From RYN-124 sp033851845 (GTDB taxonomy: Bacteria; Actinomycetota; Actinomycetes; Mycobacteriales; SCTD01): a DNA stretch of 64,000 nucleotides. How positions within the stretch are numbered: position 1 is the first letter of the stretch; every line of letters starts with the position of its first letter. The position numbers and the translations under genes were made by a program. The DNA is taken from contig JAWWOH010000102.1 in assembly GCA_033851845.1 (NCBI GenBank), forward strand, positions 1 through 64,000. Reading direction: 5' to 3'. Shown piece after piece: positions 42,207 to 53,376 of this stretch. Below the pieces are notes generated by a model. It saw only the letters and a list, made by a program, of their open reading frames with translations, made no database searches and was not told the origin of the DNA.

Positions 42207-42848
42207 ATGAAGCCTCGCACCCTCTGCCTCGTTGCCGTTGCGGTTGTCGCGTCCGCCCTGACAGCCCCCCTGGCTCAGGCCAAGCCGGCCGCAAAGCCGG
42301 TCGCGATCACCCAGTACCTGCACGGGACGCAGCAGTACGGCGAGTTGCAGAAGCCGGCCGGGCAGGGTGACTACGCCGTCATGGACGGCAAGGCGCCGGC
42401 CGGCACGAGCGCGCGCAGCTCCGGTGTCACCAACTATGTCGGAGGCCCCAACACCGAGTGCGCCGGCAACACGCTGTTCCCGGTCTGGGTCGGCGCCGTG
42501 GACGGCACGCCCACCGGCAACGCGACGGTGGACCTGTTCCTGCAGACTGCCGGCAGCGGATCGTTCGAGGTGCGGCTGTTCTCCAACGTCGGCGAGCAGC
42601 TGTGCAACGCGGACTACCCGGGCACGATCGGGTCCGAGACGGTCACCTTCACGAGTGGCCAGGACAAGGCGACCGTCGTGCTGAAGAACATCAACCCCAA
42701 GCACAAGCCGGTCGGCTCGCTCATGCTGCAGATCACCCCGGTGCTCAGCGCTCCGCCGTACGTCGCTCGTGTGCAGTACGACGCGACGGCCGCCAACTCG
42801 CGCATCACGTTCTCGTGCCTGCCGAAGGCCGGCAAGACCAGCTGCTGA
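42207..42848 (+). CDS. Secreted protein, unknown function
   Basis: 213 residues with a clear signal peptide (LCLVAVAVVASALTAPLAQA). The mature part is beta-rich, with VTNYVGGPNTECAGNTLFPV, VDLFLQTAGSGSFEVRLFSN and four cysteines (ECAG, LCNAD, SCLP, C-terminal TSC), so disulfides are likely. No family recognised. It ends 4 nt from the convergent TIGR03086 gene. Confidence 0.75.
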   Translation: MKPRTLCLVAVAVVASALTAPLAQAKPAAKPVAITQYLHGTQQYGELQKPAGQGDYAVMDGKAPAGTSARSSGVTNYVGGPNTECAGNTLFPVWVGAVDGTPTGNATVDLFLQTAGSGSFEVRLFSNVGEQLCNADYPGTIGSETVTFTSGQDKATVVLKNINPKHKPVGSLMLQITPVLSAPPYVARVQYDATAANSRITFSCLPKAGKTSC

Positions 42849-42852
42849 CAGC

Positions 42853-43422
42853 TCAGCCGGCGACGCGGCCCAGCAGGCCGAGCAGGCGGGCCTGCGGGTC
42901 GGCGCCGGGCGGCGTCTCGACGGCGGGACCGAACGCCCCGCTGGCCTGCAGCATCGACAGCTGCGGCTCGACGACCTCGAGGCAGCCGCGCACCAGGGCC
43001 GGGTCGAGCGTCGGGTCCTGACCCGTGGCGGTCGCGAGGTCCCAGCCGTGGATGAGGACGTCCAGGAACCGGTGACCGGCGTAGATCTCGCCGGGTACCG
43101 GGCCGTACGAGACGGCGCAGGGCGCCTGGAGCGCACCGGCCACCTCGAAGACGTCTGCGGCGACCTTCGCCGACGCGTCGTACGCCGCCCTCGGGTCGTC
43201 ACCTAGCACGTCCCCGTCGAGCCGGTCACCGACGTCGGCGATCGTCCGGCCGGCCGCGAGCTCCGCTGCCCAGAGGTTGCCTGCGACGACGTGGTTCAAC
43301 AGCGCCCGGACGTCCCAGTCGCCGGCGGGGGTGGCAGCCGACAGCTGCTCCGGTCGGATACCGCCCACGATTGTTCCGGTGGCCTGCAACGCCTGGCGGT
43401 GGAGCTGCGCGAGATCTGTCAT
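42853..43422 (-). CDS. TIGR03086 / DinB-fold protein
   Basis: 189 residues: AATPAGDWDVRALLNHVVAG (first His region) and FLDVLIHGWDLATATGQDPT (second His region), as in the mycothiol-dependent isomerase-like family. It is similar in layout to 29619-30272 but only moderately alike. CATGCT lies 6 nt before the ATG, a possible leaderless -10. Function unknown. Confidence 0.85.
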   Translation of the reverse strand: MTDLAQLHRQALQATGTIVGGIRPEQLSAATPAGDWDVRALLNHVVAGNLWAAELAAGRTIADVGDRLDGDVLGDDPRAAYDASAKVAADVFEVAGALQAPCAVSYGPVPGEIYAGHRFLDVLIHGWDLATATGQDPTLDPALVRGCLEVVEPQLSMLQASGAFGPAVETPPGADPQARLLGLLGRVAG

Positions 43423-43524
43423 GTCCGCAGCATGGACCGGTCGGACCGCATTGTGGATAACTCGATCCGGCTAGCCCGGCACAGTTGGTAGAAACGCGCA
43501 GACAACGAGGACGGAGACGACGAC

Positions 43525-46500
43525 GTGGAGCTTGGGCTCGGCGTCCTCGCGCCCGCGACCGGCGCACGCGCCGACGTCGTCGTACGCGCGCCCGACGGCG
43601 CCACGCTGGCCGACGTCACCGACCAGCTGCTCGCGACCGTTCTGCTCGACCGCGCCACCGGCACGCTCTCGGTCGGTGGCGAGGCCATCGCCGGCAACGC
43701 GCTGCTGGGCCGGCCCCCGCTCGTCGAAGGCGCGCTGCTCCAGGTCGACGCGCCTGCCCGCGCGCAGCCGCTGCCCGCGCTGCCGGAGCTCCGGGTGGTC
43801 GGCGGCCCGGACGCGGGGGGCGTCCATCTGCTCGCCCCGGGGGTCATGGTGGTCGGCCGCGAGGGCGTCGTACGCCTGACCGACCCGCAGGTCGCTCCGG
43901 AGCACTGCCGGGTGACCCTCGGCCATGCCAATGCGTCGGTCGAGGACCTCGGCACGACCGATGGCACCTGGCTCGACGGGGTGCGCGTCGAGGGCACGAC
44001 AGACCTTCCGTACGGCGGGATGCTCCGCGTCGGTGCCACGACGCTGGTGCTCTCCGGACCAAGCGAACCCGCCGCGCCGCTGACCCCGCTCGGCGACGGC
44101 CGGGTCGCTTTCAACCGGCCACCGCGGCTGCGACCGCCGCAGCCGGTCGTCCAGGTCGTCGTCCCGGCCCCGCCGGAGGAGCGTGATCGCAGCCCGCTGC
44201 CGCTGCTCGCGATCCTCGCTCCGCTCGTGCTCGGCGTCGTGATGTGGCGCGTGCTGGGTAATGCGACGTTCTTGCTGTTCACGCTGCTCTCGCCGGTCAT
44301 GGTGGTCGGCAACGTGCTCACCGAGCGCCGCACCGGGCGTCGGCAGAGTCGACGGCAGAAGGCGGTGTGGCGGGCGCAGCGCGACGTCGCCGAGCGCACC
44401 CTGGCCGAGGCGGTCCGTGCCGACGAGCAGCGCCGCCGGTCCGACGCGCCCGACCCTGCCGTCGTCCTGCAGACCGCACTCGGTCCGCGACCTCGCTTGT
44501 GGGAGCGCCGGCGAAGCGACGACGACCTGCTGGCCCTGCGACTCGGCCTCGCCGACCAGCCGGCCCGCCTCGAGGCCGAGGGCGACCTGACCGAGGCGAT
44601 GACGGTTGCGCGCGCGGTGCCCGTGGTCGTACCCCTCACCGCCGCGGGCGTGCTCGGCCTGGCCGGGCCGCGCGGACGGACCCAGGCGATGGCGCGGTGG
44701 CTCGTCGCGCAGACCGCGGTGCTGCACAGCCCGCGCGATGTGCAGGTCGTCATCGTTGCCGACCCGGCCGCGGCGACGGCGTGGGAGTGGGCGGCGCGGC
44801 TGCCGCACTGCGCCCCTGACGCCGGGCAGGACTGCCGGGCGACGCTGGGGCTCGGGACGGCGCAGGCAGCCGCCCGGGTGAGCGAGCTGGCTGCGCTCAT
44901 CGAGGCCAGACGAGCCGAGCGGGCCGCCGCATCGCCGACCGCACGGACCGACGACCGACCGGTGCTGCTCGTCGTCGACGGGGCCCGCGCGCTCCGCGCG
45001 ATCTCTGGCCTGTCGGCCGTGTTGGCCGACGGCCCCTCGGTCGGCGTCTTCACCATCGCCCTCGAGCAGGACGCGCGACTGTTGCCCGAGGAGTGCGGGG
45101 CGACGGCCGTGCTCGGCGGCGACGCAGAGACCCGGCTGGCTGTCCGCATTGCAGGAGTGGCGGACCTTACGGACGCTGTCGCCGACGCCGTGTCGCCGTC
45201 GTACGCCGATGCGATCGCCCGCGCTCTCGCACCGCTGCGCGACGACGGCCGTGACCGCGGCGCCGATGGCCTGCCGGCCTCGGTGCGCTGGACCGACGTG
45301 ACCGAGCTACCGCTCGCCGGCGGCGGCGAGGACGTGGCCCGGGTCATCACGCGATGGGCCGCGCCGGGTCGTACGACAGCCGCCGTGCTCGGGCGCGGAC
45401 CGGACGGCGTGTTCGCGGTCGACATCGACCGGCATGGGCCGCACGCGCTGGTCGCCGGGACAACGGGCGCCGGAAAGAGCGAGCTTCTTCAGACGCTGAT
45501 CGCCTCGCTCGCCGCGGGCAACCGGCCCGACGAGCTCAACGTGCTGCTGGTCGACTTCAAGGGCGGCGCGGCGTTCGGCCCATGCGCCCGGCTCCCGCAC
45601 ACGGTCGGGATGGTCACCGACCTCGACGGTGCGCTCGTCGAGCGAGCACTCGCGTCGCTCACCGCCGAGCTCAGGCGCCGCGAAGGAGTGCTCGCCGCTG
45701 CCGGCGCGAAGGACCTCGCCGACTATCGCCGCTCCGGCCGTGGCTCCGTCCCTCGGCTGGTCATCGTTGTCGACGAGTTCGCGACCCTCGCCGAGGAGCT
45801 GCCGGACTTCGTCGGCGGCCTGGTCGGGATCGCGCAACGCGGCCGCTCGCTCGGCGTACACCTCATCCTCGCGACTCAACGTCCCGAGGGGGTCGTGTCC
45901 GCAGACATCCGCGCCAACACCAACCTGCGGCTCTGCCTGGGGGTGACGCGCGAGGCCGAGTCGCGCGACGTCATCGACTCCCCCGTCGCCGCGACCATCA
46001 GCCGCACGACGCCGGGGCGGGCCTACGCCCGGACCGGGCATGCGGACCTGACGCCGTTCCAGACCGCGCGGGTCGGCGGACGTCGGCCGGCCGTCGTCGC
46101 CGCCGATGAGACACCGACGGTGGCGATCGTGCCGGCGGCGGAGGCCGGAGACCCGGTGCCCCGGTATTCAGGAGCCGAGCACCACGACGAGGTGACCGAC
46201 CTGTCGCTGCTCGTTGACGCCTGCATCAGTGCGGCAGAGCGACTCGGCATCCCGGCTCCGACATCGCCGTGGCTCCCGCCGCTGCCGACGCTGCTCACCC
46301 TCGACGAGATCCCGGCGCCCGACGACGCACGGGTCGGCACATCCGGCCGGATCGCGCCGCTCGTCATCGGCGTGTGCGACGTGCCGGAGAGCCAGTCGCG
46401 CCGCCCGCTCGTGCTCGACCTCGAGGCGTCCACGCACCTGATGGTGCTCGGGTCACCACGATCGGGGCGTACGACGGCACTGCGCACCCTCGCCGGTTCG

Positions 46501-47787
46501 GTCGCCCGCTCGACGTCCGCCGACGACGTCCACCTCTACGTCATCGACCCGGGCGGCGGGCTTGGCGCCCTTGCGTCGCTCCCGCACACCGGCGCCGTCG
46601 TGGGCCGCGACGCACCCGAGCGCATCAACCGGGTGCTGACCTGGCTGGCGGAGGAGGTCACGCGTCGGCAAGCACTGCTCGGCGCGGGCGGCCACGCGGG
46701 GATCTCCGAGCAGCGGGCCGCGACCGCACGGGCAGACCGGCTGCCGCACCTCGTCGTGATGCTCGACCGCTGGGAGGCCTTCCTGGCGACCTACCAGGAC
46801 CTCGACGCCGGTCGGCTCGTCGAGCTGTTCTACCGGCTGCTGCGCGAGGGCCCCTCAGCCGGCCTGCACGTCGTGATGACCGCCGACCGCACCGGCCTGA
46901 TCGGCCGCGTCTCGTCGATGATCCAGGACCGGCTCGTGCTCCGGCTCGCGGATCGGGGGGACTACGCGGGGGCCGGTCTGCCCACCCGACTCGTCCCGGA
47001 CGAGCTGCCGCCCGGCCGCGGCTGGTCTCTGTCCGGAGCCCCGCTCTCCGCGCAGGTCGCCCTGTTGGACGCGGACGCGTCCGGGCCGGCGCAGACCGCC
47101 GCGCTGGAACGGCTCGTCGGTGCGCCGGCGACCACCACGCCGCCACGCCGCATCGAGCCGCTGCCGTCGTCCGTGGCGCTGTCGTCACTGCCTGCCGCCG
47201 ACACCGGCGTCGTCCTCGGCGTCGGCGGCGACGAGCTCGAGCCGGTCACTGTCGACCTCAGCGACAGCGGGTTCGTCGTCTCCGGACCACCGCGGTCCGG
47301 CCGGAGCACCGCGCTGATGACGATCGGCCGCCAGCTCGTGGCGGCCGGCTCACGGGTCGTCGCTGTCGCGCCCCGGCAGTCACCACTGCGCGACCTGCCC
47401 ACCTGCCACACCGACCGAGAGGCGAGCTACGACCTCGAGGCGCTGCTGGCGGAGCCGCCGGACGCACTCCTCATCGACGACGCGGAGCTGCTCGTCGACT
47501 CGCCGCTCGCCTACCTGCTGGAGAAGGCGGTCCGCGAGATGCGCGACACCGGCACCATCGTCGTCGCGGCCGGGACGACCGACGAGCTCGTCACCGGCTA
47601 TCGCGGTTTCGTCGTCGAGCTGCGGCGGTCGAAGTCCGGTCTCCTGCTGTCGCCGCAGTCGGCCGCCGACGGCGATCTGCTCGGTGTTCGGCTGTCCCGC
47701 TCCGTCGGCGGACCGATCCACCCGGGCCGCGGCCTGCTGTGCAGCCGCGGTACGACGACACCGCTGCAGGTCGCGGCTACGGGCTGA
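43525..47787 (+). CDS. FHA-domain FtsK/SpoIIIE-type (EccC/EssC-like) ATPase
   Basis: 1420 residues, GTG start. An N-terminal ubiquitin-like region (ELGLGVLAPATGARADVVVR) is followed by an FHA domain (MVVGREGVVRLTDPQVAPEH, about 110-165), two membrane segments (about 225-265) and three FtsK/SpoIIIE ATPase modules. The first P-loop GTTGAGKSE (about residue 646) with VIVVDEFATL is canonical; the second GSPRSGRTT (about 975) and third GPPRSGRST (about 1255) have Arg in place of the Walker Lys. The layout is like type VII secretion EssC/EccC, but no WXG100, EccB/D/E or mycosin gene is nearby. Confidence 0.9.
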   Translation: MELGLGVLAPATGARADVVVRAPDGATLADVTDQLLATVLLDRATGTLSVGGEAIAGNALLGRPPLVEGALLQVDAPARAQPLPALPELRVVGGPDAGGVHLLAPGVMVVGREGVVRLTDPQVAPEHCRVTLGHANASVEDLGTTDGTWLDGVRVEGTTDLPYGGMLRVGATTLVLSGPSEPAAPLTPLGDGRVAFNRPPRLRPPQPVVQVVVPAPPEERDRSPLPLLAILAPLVLGVVMWRVLGNATFLLFTLLSPVMVVGNVLTERRTGRRQSRRQKAVWRAQRDVAERTLAEAVRADEQRRRSDAPDPAVVLQTALGPRPRLWERRRSDDDLLALRLGLADQPARLEAEGDLTEAMTVARAVPVVVPLTAAGVLGLAGPRGRTQAMARWLVAQTAVLHSPRDVQVVIVADPAAATAWEWAARLPHCAPDAGQDCRATLGLGTAQAAARVSELAALIEARRAERAAASPTARTDDRPVLLVVDGARALRAISGLSAVLADGPSVGVFTIALEQDARLLPEECGATAVLGGDAETRLAVRIAGVADLTDAVADAVSPSYADAIARALAPLRDDGRDRGADGLPASVRWTDVTELPLAGGGEDVARVITRWAAPGRTTAAVLGRGPDGVFAVDIDRHGPHALVAGTTGAGKSELLQTLIASLAAGNRPDELNVLLVDFKGGAAFGPCARLPHTVGMVTDLDGALVERALASLTAELRRREGVLAAAGAKDLADYRRSGRGSVPRLVIVVDEFATLAEELPDFVGGLVGIAQRGRSLGVHLILATQRPEGVVSADIRANTNLRLCLGVTREAESRDVIDSPVAATISRTTPGRAYARTGHADLTPFQTARVGGRRPAVVAADETPTVAIVPAAEAGDPVPRYSGAEHHDEVTDLSLLVDACISAAERLGIPAPTSPWLPPLPTLLTLDEIPAPDDARVGTSGRIAPLVIGVCDVPESQSRRPLVLDLEASTHLMVLGSPRSGRTTALRTLAGSVARSTSADDVHLYVIDPGGGLGALASLPHTGAVVGRDAPERINRVLTWLAEEVTRRQALLGAGGHAGISEQRAATARADRLPHLVVMLDRWEAFLATYQDLDAGRLVELFYRLLREGPSAGLHVVMTADRTGLIGRVSSMIQDRLVLRLADRGDYAGAGLPTRLVPDELPPGRGWSLSGAPLSAQVALLDADASGPAQTAALERLVGAPATTTPPRRIEPLPSSVALSSLPAADTGVVLGVGGDELEPVTVDLSDSGFVVSGPPRSGRSTALMTIGRQLVAAGSRVVAVAPRQSPLRDLPTCHTDREASYDLEALLAEPPDALLIDDAELLVDSPLAYLLEKAVREMRDTGTIVVAAGTTDELVTGYRGFVVELRRSKSGLLLSPQSAADGDLLGVRLSRSVGGPIHPGRGLLCSRGTTTPLQVAATG

Positions 47788-48090
47788 GGTGGCTGAACAC
47801 GAACGCGAACAGCAGCAGGAACGCCGCGATCCCGACCAGACCGAGCACCCAGATGTAGGGGCTCGGGCTGTCCTGGAACGACGCCTCCTTGCCGATCAGC
47901 TCGGGCAGCGTCGACCGCCGCCCGCCGGTGCGTCCGAGCACCAGCGCCGGCCGTTCGACCACGGGCGGGTCGTCTCGATCGGGGTCGTACCTGTCGGGGT
48001 CGAGCGCCCAGTCCAGCGGGCCCTCGGTCGGCTTGGTCTCGCGGGTCGGGTCGTAGCGGTCCGGGTCGTTCGCCGGATCCAGGGGCAGCG

Positions 48091-48094
<4 letters not shown>
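47777..48094 (-). CDS. Small membrane protein with DPDRYDP repeats
   Basis: 105 residues. The acidic N-terminal half carries DPDRYDP twice (DPANDPDRYDPTRETKP, ALDPDRYDPDRDDPP); the C-terminal part has one membrane segment (YIWVLGLVGIAAFLLLFAFV) near residues 81-100. No family known to me. It is coupled to pruA upstream (ATGA), and its 3' end overlaps the end of the FtsK-like gene by 11 nt on the other strand. Confidence 0.65.
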
Positions 48095-49722
<1,628 letters not shown>

Positions 49723-49817
49723 GTCAGCTCCTCGCTTCGACCGGCCCTCATGCTGCCACGCGAGCTGGGGACGGGACAGGGCACACAGCACTCGTCGCTC
49801 ATGTTCGCCGAGTGGCA

Positions 49818-49841
49818 CCGGCAAGAGCCGGCAAGAGCCGG
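49818..49841. repeat. Short tandem repeat
   Basis: 2.4 copies of the 10-mer CCGGCAAGAG in the 150-nt gap between pruA and the DUF6912-like gene. Possibly incidental; the CCGG ends also permit a small hairpin. Confidence 0.5.
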
Positions 49842-49872
49842 TACAACTCGGCGGCGATCTTCGTACCTTCCG

Positions 49873-50370
49873 TCAGGACAGCTCGAGCAGCGGACCGAGC
49901 TCCTGGGTGGCGTACCACTGGAGCTCGTGCCCTTCGGCCTGCTCCATCACGAACGCGGCATCCTCACTGCCGAGATCTGCGGCAATGACTGCCTCGACCG
50001 CCGCCCGCACGTCGGCCTCCGCGCCCGGGTCGTCGACATGGATCGACTGCACATCGGCCAGGCCGACCAGCGCACCGACCGTCACTGCACCGCGGTCCAG
50101 AGCGGGGGCCGGGACCACGGCGTGGTCGCCGACCTCGGCCACCACGACGGCGCGTCGCGGCGGTGCATCCGGATCGACGTCCAGCAGCCGCAGGGACGCA
50201 CGGGCGGCCAGCGTGAGAGCGGCGTACTCCAGCTCCTCCTGGTCGCCCTCGGCGTACCACTCGCGCAGCGCCCCCGTCACGGCGAACGCGGGAAGTGGCG
50301 GCGCCGCGAGGCTCCCCGACTCCAGCAGTCCCCGCAGGATCGGCAACGTGGCAGGGACGTAGACGCGCAA
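49873..50370 (-). CDS. DUF6912-like conserved actinobacterial protein
   Basis: 165 residues beginning MRVYVPATLPILRGLLESGS with WYAEGDQEELEYAALTLAAR and ELQWYATQELGPLLEL. This N-terminus is typical of a conserved actinobacterial family of unknown function (DUF6912). No signal or membrane segment. It lies 3 nt downstream of the patatin gene, the end of a probable operon with WS/DGAT. Confidence 0.8.
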   Translation of the reverse strand: MRVYVPATLPILRGLLESGSLAAPPLPAFAVTGALREWYAEGDQEELEYAALTLAARASLRLLDVDPDAPPRRAVVVAEVGDHAVVPAPALDRGAVTVGALVGLADVQSIHVDDPGAEADVRAAVEAVIAADLGSEDAAFVMEQAEGHELQWYATQELGPLLELS

Positions 50371-50373
50371 GCG

Positions 50374-51342
50374 TCAGCCGGTCTTCTCGAAGCCACCGGA
50401 GTACGACGACGGCTCGCGCAGCGCGGCCCGGGAGGTGCGCAGTGACGTCTCGAGCACATGCTCACGGCGACGCGGGTCCATCATGTTGGCGCCGATGACC
50501 TCGAGGTCCTCCGCGGTGGGGCCCAGCAGCGTCACCTTCGTGCCGGTGGCAGCGACCTTCTTCACCTCACCGATGACCCGCTTCGTGGACAGTCGGCGGA
50601 AGCGGCGTTCGATGCGTGCGGCGACCTGCGCCGGGCGGTCGTACTTGAGCGACGTCATGGGCGACAGCACGACGACCTCGTCGAGCTGCAACCGCGCCAC
50701 CAGGTCCAGGGACGTGGGTGAGCAGGCACCGCCGTCGACGTACCGCCGACCGCCGATCGTGACCGGGGTGTACCACCCGGGGATCGCGCATGACGCCATC
50801 ACGGCATCACGCAGCTCGGCCTTCGGCGCCCGCTCGTGCCCGAACGCGATGCGCCGGCCGCTGTCGTAGTCCATCGCGACGATCCACGTCTGCGGGTGGT
50901 CGGCCCAGCCGCCGTCCGGCCGCACCGCATCGACCAGCTGCCCGAGCGGCGCCAGGGAGCCGCGACCCTGCGGAAGCACCGCCGAGAGGGCGCCCATCGG
51001 GGTGACCTTCCACGGCCGGAGCGCGCTGGAGATGACACCCCGCGGCGAGCCGATGCGCAGCTTCGGCCGCGGGGGCAACGCGCCACCGGAGTCACGATCG
51101 GGGTCGAACTCGATCTCCGGGTCACCCTCCGCCCGGATGCCGCGCTGGTGGTTGAGCAGCTGGTCGACCCCGACGCCGCAGCCGAGGAACGCCGCGAGCA
51201 CGGACCCAGCCGAAGTGCCGATGAGCACCTCAGCCTCGCGCGGGTCCCAGCCGTACTCCTCCTCGACCGCCGCGAGCGCGCCGATCGTCCAGGCAGCCCC
51301 GAGCACGCCACCAGCACCGAGGACCAACCCGCGTCGCGTCAC
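50374..51342 (-). CDS. Patatin-like phospholipase/acylhydrolase
   Basis: 322 residues, GTG start overlapping the WS/DGAT stop (TAGTG). Patatin Ser-Asp dyad: glycine-rich GLVLGAGGVLGAAW, nucleophile elbow LIGTSAGSVLAAF with Ser near residue 45, and RYVDGGACSPTSLDLVAR with the Asp. Predicted cytoplasmic lipid acylhydrolase. The operon with a wax-ester/diacylglycerol acyltransferase suggests neutral-lipid or phospholipid turnover. Confidence 0.9.
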   Translation of the reverse strand: MTRRGLVLGAGGVLGAAWTIGALAAVEEEYGWDPREAEVLIGTSAGSVLAAFLGCGVGVDQLLNHQRGIRAEGDPEIEFDPDRDSGGALPPRPKLRIGSPRGVISSALRPWKVTPMGALSAVLPQGRGSLAPLGQLVDAVRPDGGWADHPQTWIVAMDYDSGRRIAFGHERAPKAELRDAVMASCAIPGWYTPVTIGGRRYVDGGACSPTSLDLVARLQLDEVVVLSPMTSLKYDRPAQVAARIERRFRRLSTKRVIGEVKKVAATGTKVTLLGPTAEDLEVIGANMMDPRRREHVLETSLRTSRAALREPSSYSGGFEKTG

Positions 51343-52727
51343 TAGGACACCGTGCCCACCAGCTCGGCCAATGACTCCTCGATGCAGCCGGCGAGGACGT
51401 CGATGTCCGGCATCGCGTCACGGTCGGCGTTCAGCCCGTAGTAGACACCGCCGTCGTACGACGTCAGCCCGATGGAAACGGCCTGGCCCTTGCTCAGCGG
51501 CACGACGGGGTACATCTCGAGCATGCGGGCGCCGGCCGCGTACAACGGGAACTGCGGGCCGGGCACGTTGGTGACCACGACGTTGAACAGCCGCTTGCTG
51601 AAGTCGCTGCCGAGCCGCGCGGCGAGCGCGTGAATGGTCGGCGGTGCGAATCCCGTCAGCTGCACGAGTGCGTCGGCGCCGACGGACTGACCGGACTCCT
51701 TGTGGGCGCGCATCGCGAACGACACCTGGTGCAGTCGCATCACCGCGTTGCCCTCACCGACGGGAAGGTCGACGAAGTACGACGACACGCGGTTGCCGCC
51801 GGTCTCGCCCTCGGCCCGCACCGAGACCGGCACCATCGCGCGGATCGTCGTCGTCGGCGTCACGGACTCACCGCGGGTCAGTAGCCAGGTGCGAAGCGCC
51901 CCGGCGACCGTGGCGAGCACGACGTCGTTGACGGTGCCGCCGTGGGCCTTGCGGACGCGCTTGTAGTCGTCGAGCTCGCTCTTCGCCATCCCGAACCGGC
52001 GCTGCTCACCGATGTCGACGTTGAGTGGCGAGCTCGGCGCCGCGCGAACCATCGTCTTCGTCGACTGCAAGATGCCGCTGGTGACGGCGGCGATCTTGCC
52101 GACGGTCGCCCGCGCGTCGACGACGGCACCACGCGCGGTGTCCAGCGCCTGCGCCGGTCGCTTCACGTAGTCGGTCACGGCGCCGACCATGAGCGACGCG
52201 GCACCCGGCTCCTTCTTCGGCGTCCAGTCGTCGTCGGGTACGTCACGCGGGGTCGGCGTGAGGTCGAGCATCACCGTGCCGATGTCGACGGCAGAGACGC
52301 CGTCGACCATCGCGTGGTGGGTCTTGGTGACCACGGCGACGCGACCGCCCTCGAGTCCCTCGACGAGGTAGATCTCCCACAGCGGTCGGTTGCGGTCGAG
52401 CTGCCGGCTCTGCAGCCGGCCGACGAGCTCGCGCAGCTGGTCGTCGCTGCCCGGCTTGGGCAGGGCGCTGCGCCGTACGTGATACGTGACGTCGAAGTCC
52501 TCGTCGTCCACCCACACCGGGTTGGCCAGCCGGCCCGGAATGAACCGGACCTTCTGCCGGTAGCGCGGCACCAGCGCGATCCGCCGAGAGATCAGCTCGA
52601 CCAGCCGGTCGTAGTCGAGGCCCTCCTTCGGCGGCTCGAAGATCGCGACCCCGCCGACGTGCATCGCGGTGGTCGGGGTCTCCATGTAGAGGAAGGACAC
52701 GTCGAGCGGGCTGAGTCGATCCGTCAT
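51342..52727 (-). CDS. Wax ester synthase/diacylglycerol acyltransferase (WS/DGAT)
   Basis: 461 residues. N-terminal LSPLDVSFLYMETPTTAMHV, catalytic HHAMVDG in VVTKTHHAMVDGVSAVD near residue 140, and the C-terminal VVTNVPGPQFPLYAAGARML to VSIGLTSYDGGVYYGLNADR. Transfers acyl-CoA chains to diacylglycerol or fatty alcohols, making storage lipids. CATAAT lies 6 nt before the ATG (leaderless layout). First gene of the probable WS/DGAT-patatin-DUF6912 operon. Confidence 0.95.
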   Translation of the reverse strand: MTDRLSPLDVSFLYMETPTTAMHVGGVAIFEPPKEGLDYDRLVELISRRIALVPRYRQKVRFIPGRLANPVWVDDEDFDVTYHVRRSALPKPGSDDQLRELVGRLQSRQLDRNRPLWEIYLVEGLEGGRVAVVTKTHHAMVDGVSAVDIGTVMLDLTPTPRDVPDDDWTPKKEPGAASLMVGAVTDYVKRPAQALDTARGAVVDARATVGKIAAVTSGILQSTKTMVRAAPSSPLNVDIGEQRRFGMAKSELDDYKRVRKAHGGTVNDVVLATVAGALRTWLLTRGESVTPTTTIRAMVPVSVRAEGETGGNRVSSYFVDLPVGEGNAVMRLHQVSFAMRAHKESGQSVGADALVQLTGFAPPTIHALAARLGSDFSKRLFNVVVTNVPGPQFPLYAAGARMLEMYPVVPLSKGQAVSIGLTSYDGGVYYGLNADRDAMPDIDVLAGCIEESLAELVGTVS

Positions 52728-52739
52728 ACGGCCATTATG
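52728..52739 (-). promoter_or_regulatory. -10 box of leaderless WS/DGAT gene
   Basis: On the minus strand CATAAT (52734-52739) is followed by 6 nt and the ATG. The box overlaps the HAD stop codon, so the WS/DGAT gene may have its own promoter despite a gap of only 7 nt. Confidence 0.45.
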
Positions 52740-53376
52740 AGGTCAGCGGGATCTTCAGCAGCGCCTCGAGCTCGGCGACCGTCTCGTCGTACGTCCGGTG
52801 AAGGACGCCGACCATGCCCACCGCGGCCGCGCCCTTGACGTTCGGGGCCAGGTCGTCGACGAAGACGCAGGCGCTCGGCGGCACACCCAGCTGCCGGGCG
52901 CAAAGCTCGTAGATCTCCGGCTCGGGCTTGCGCAGGCCGACCTCCCCCGAGATGACCGTGACGTCGAAGAGCTCCTCCCAGCCCTCCCGCGGGTAGTTCA
53001 GCCCCCAGCTGTTGGACAGGAGAGCTGTCTTGAGGCCGGCCTCACGGACCCGGCGGACGACACCGACCATGTCCTCGGCGCGCTCGAACCCGGCGAACAT
53101 GCGGGTCAGCAGCCCCTCCGCCCGGACCGGCTCGCCGGTCGTCGACAGCAGGTGCTCGGCGAGCCGCTCCTCGAAGTGCGGGATCTCGATCTCGCCGCGC
53201 TCGAGCGCATGCACGGGGTTGGCCGCGGCCTCGCGTTCGCCCTGCGGTCCCATTAGGACGCGCATCGCGCGGCCGAACACGTCGCCGTCGATGCCCTCGT
53301 CGGCGAACCAGGCGCCCATCGTCTCGGCGAGGGAGTTGGTGAGCACGCCGCCGTAGTCGACGACGAGCGCCTCCAT
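52735..53376 (-). CDS. HAD-superfamily hydrolase
   Basis: 213 residues. Motif I ALVVDYGGVLTN (nucleophile Asp in D-x-G-G), motif II TALLSNSWG, motif III Lys in LRKPEPEIYE, motif IV VFVDDLAPNVKGA. Phosphatase or dehalogenase-like; the substrate is unknown. The ATG at 53376 overlaps the upstream stop (ATGA); another ATG at 53385 would add three residues. Confidence 0.9.
   Translation of the reverse strand: MEALVVDYGGVLTNSLAETMGAWFADEGIDGDVFGRAMRVLMGPQGEREAAANPVHALERGEIEIPHFEERLAEHLLSTTGEPVRAEGLLTRMFAGFERAEDMVGVVRRVREAGLKTALLSNSWGLNYPREGWEELFDVTVISGEVGLRKPEPEIYELCARQLGVPPSACVFVDDLAPNVKGAAAVGMVGVLHRTYDETVAELEALLKIPLTS

Noticed and set aside
43452..43460. Perfect DnaA box (TTATCCACA on the minus strand) as part of an origin
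   Set aside because: It is a single site with no cluster of boxes, no AT-rich unwinding region and no dnaA/dnaN neighbourhood; at most a regulatory site.
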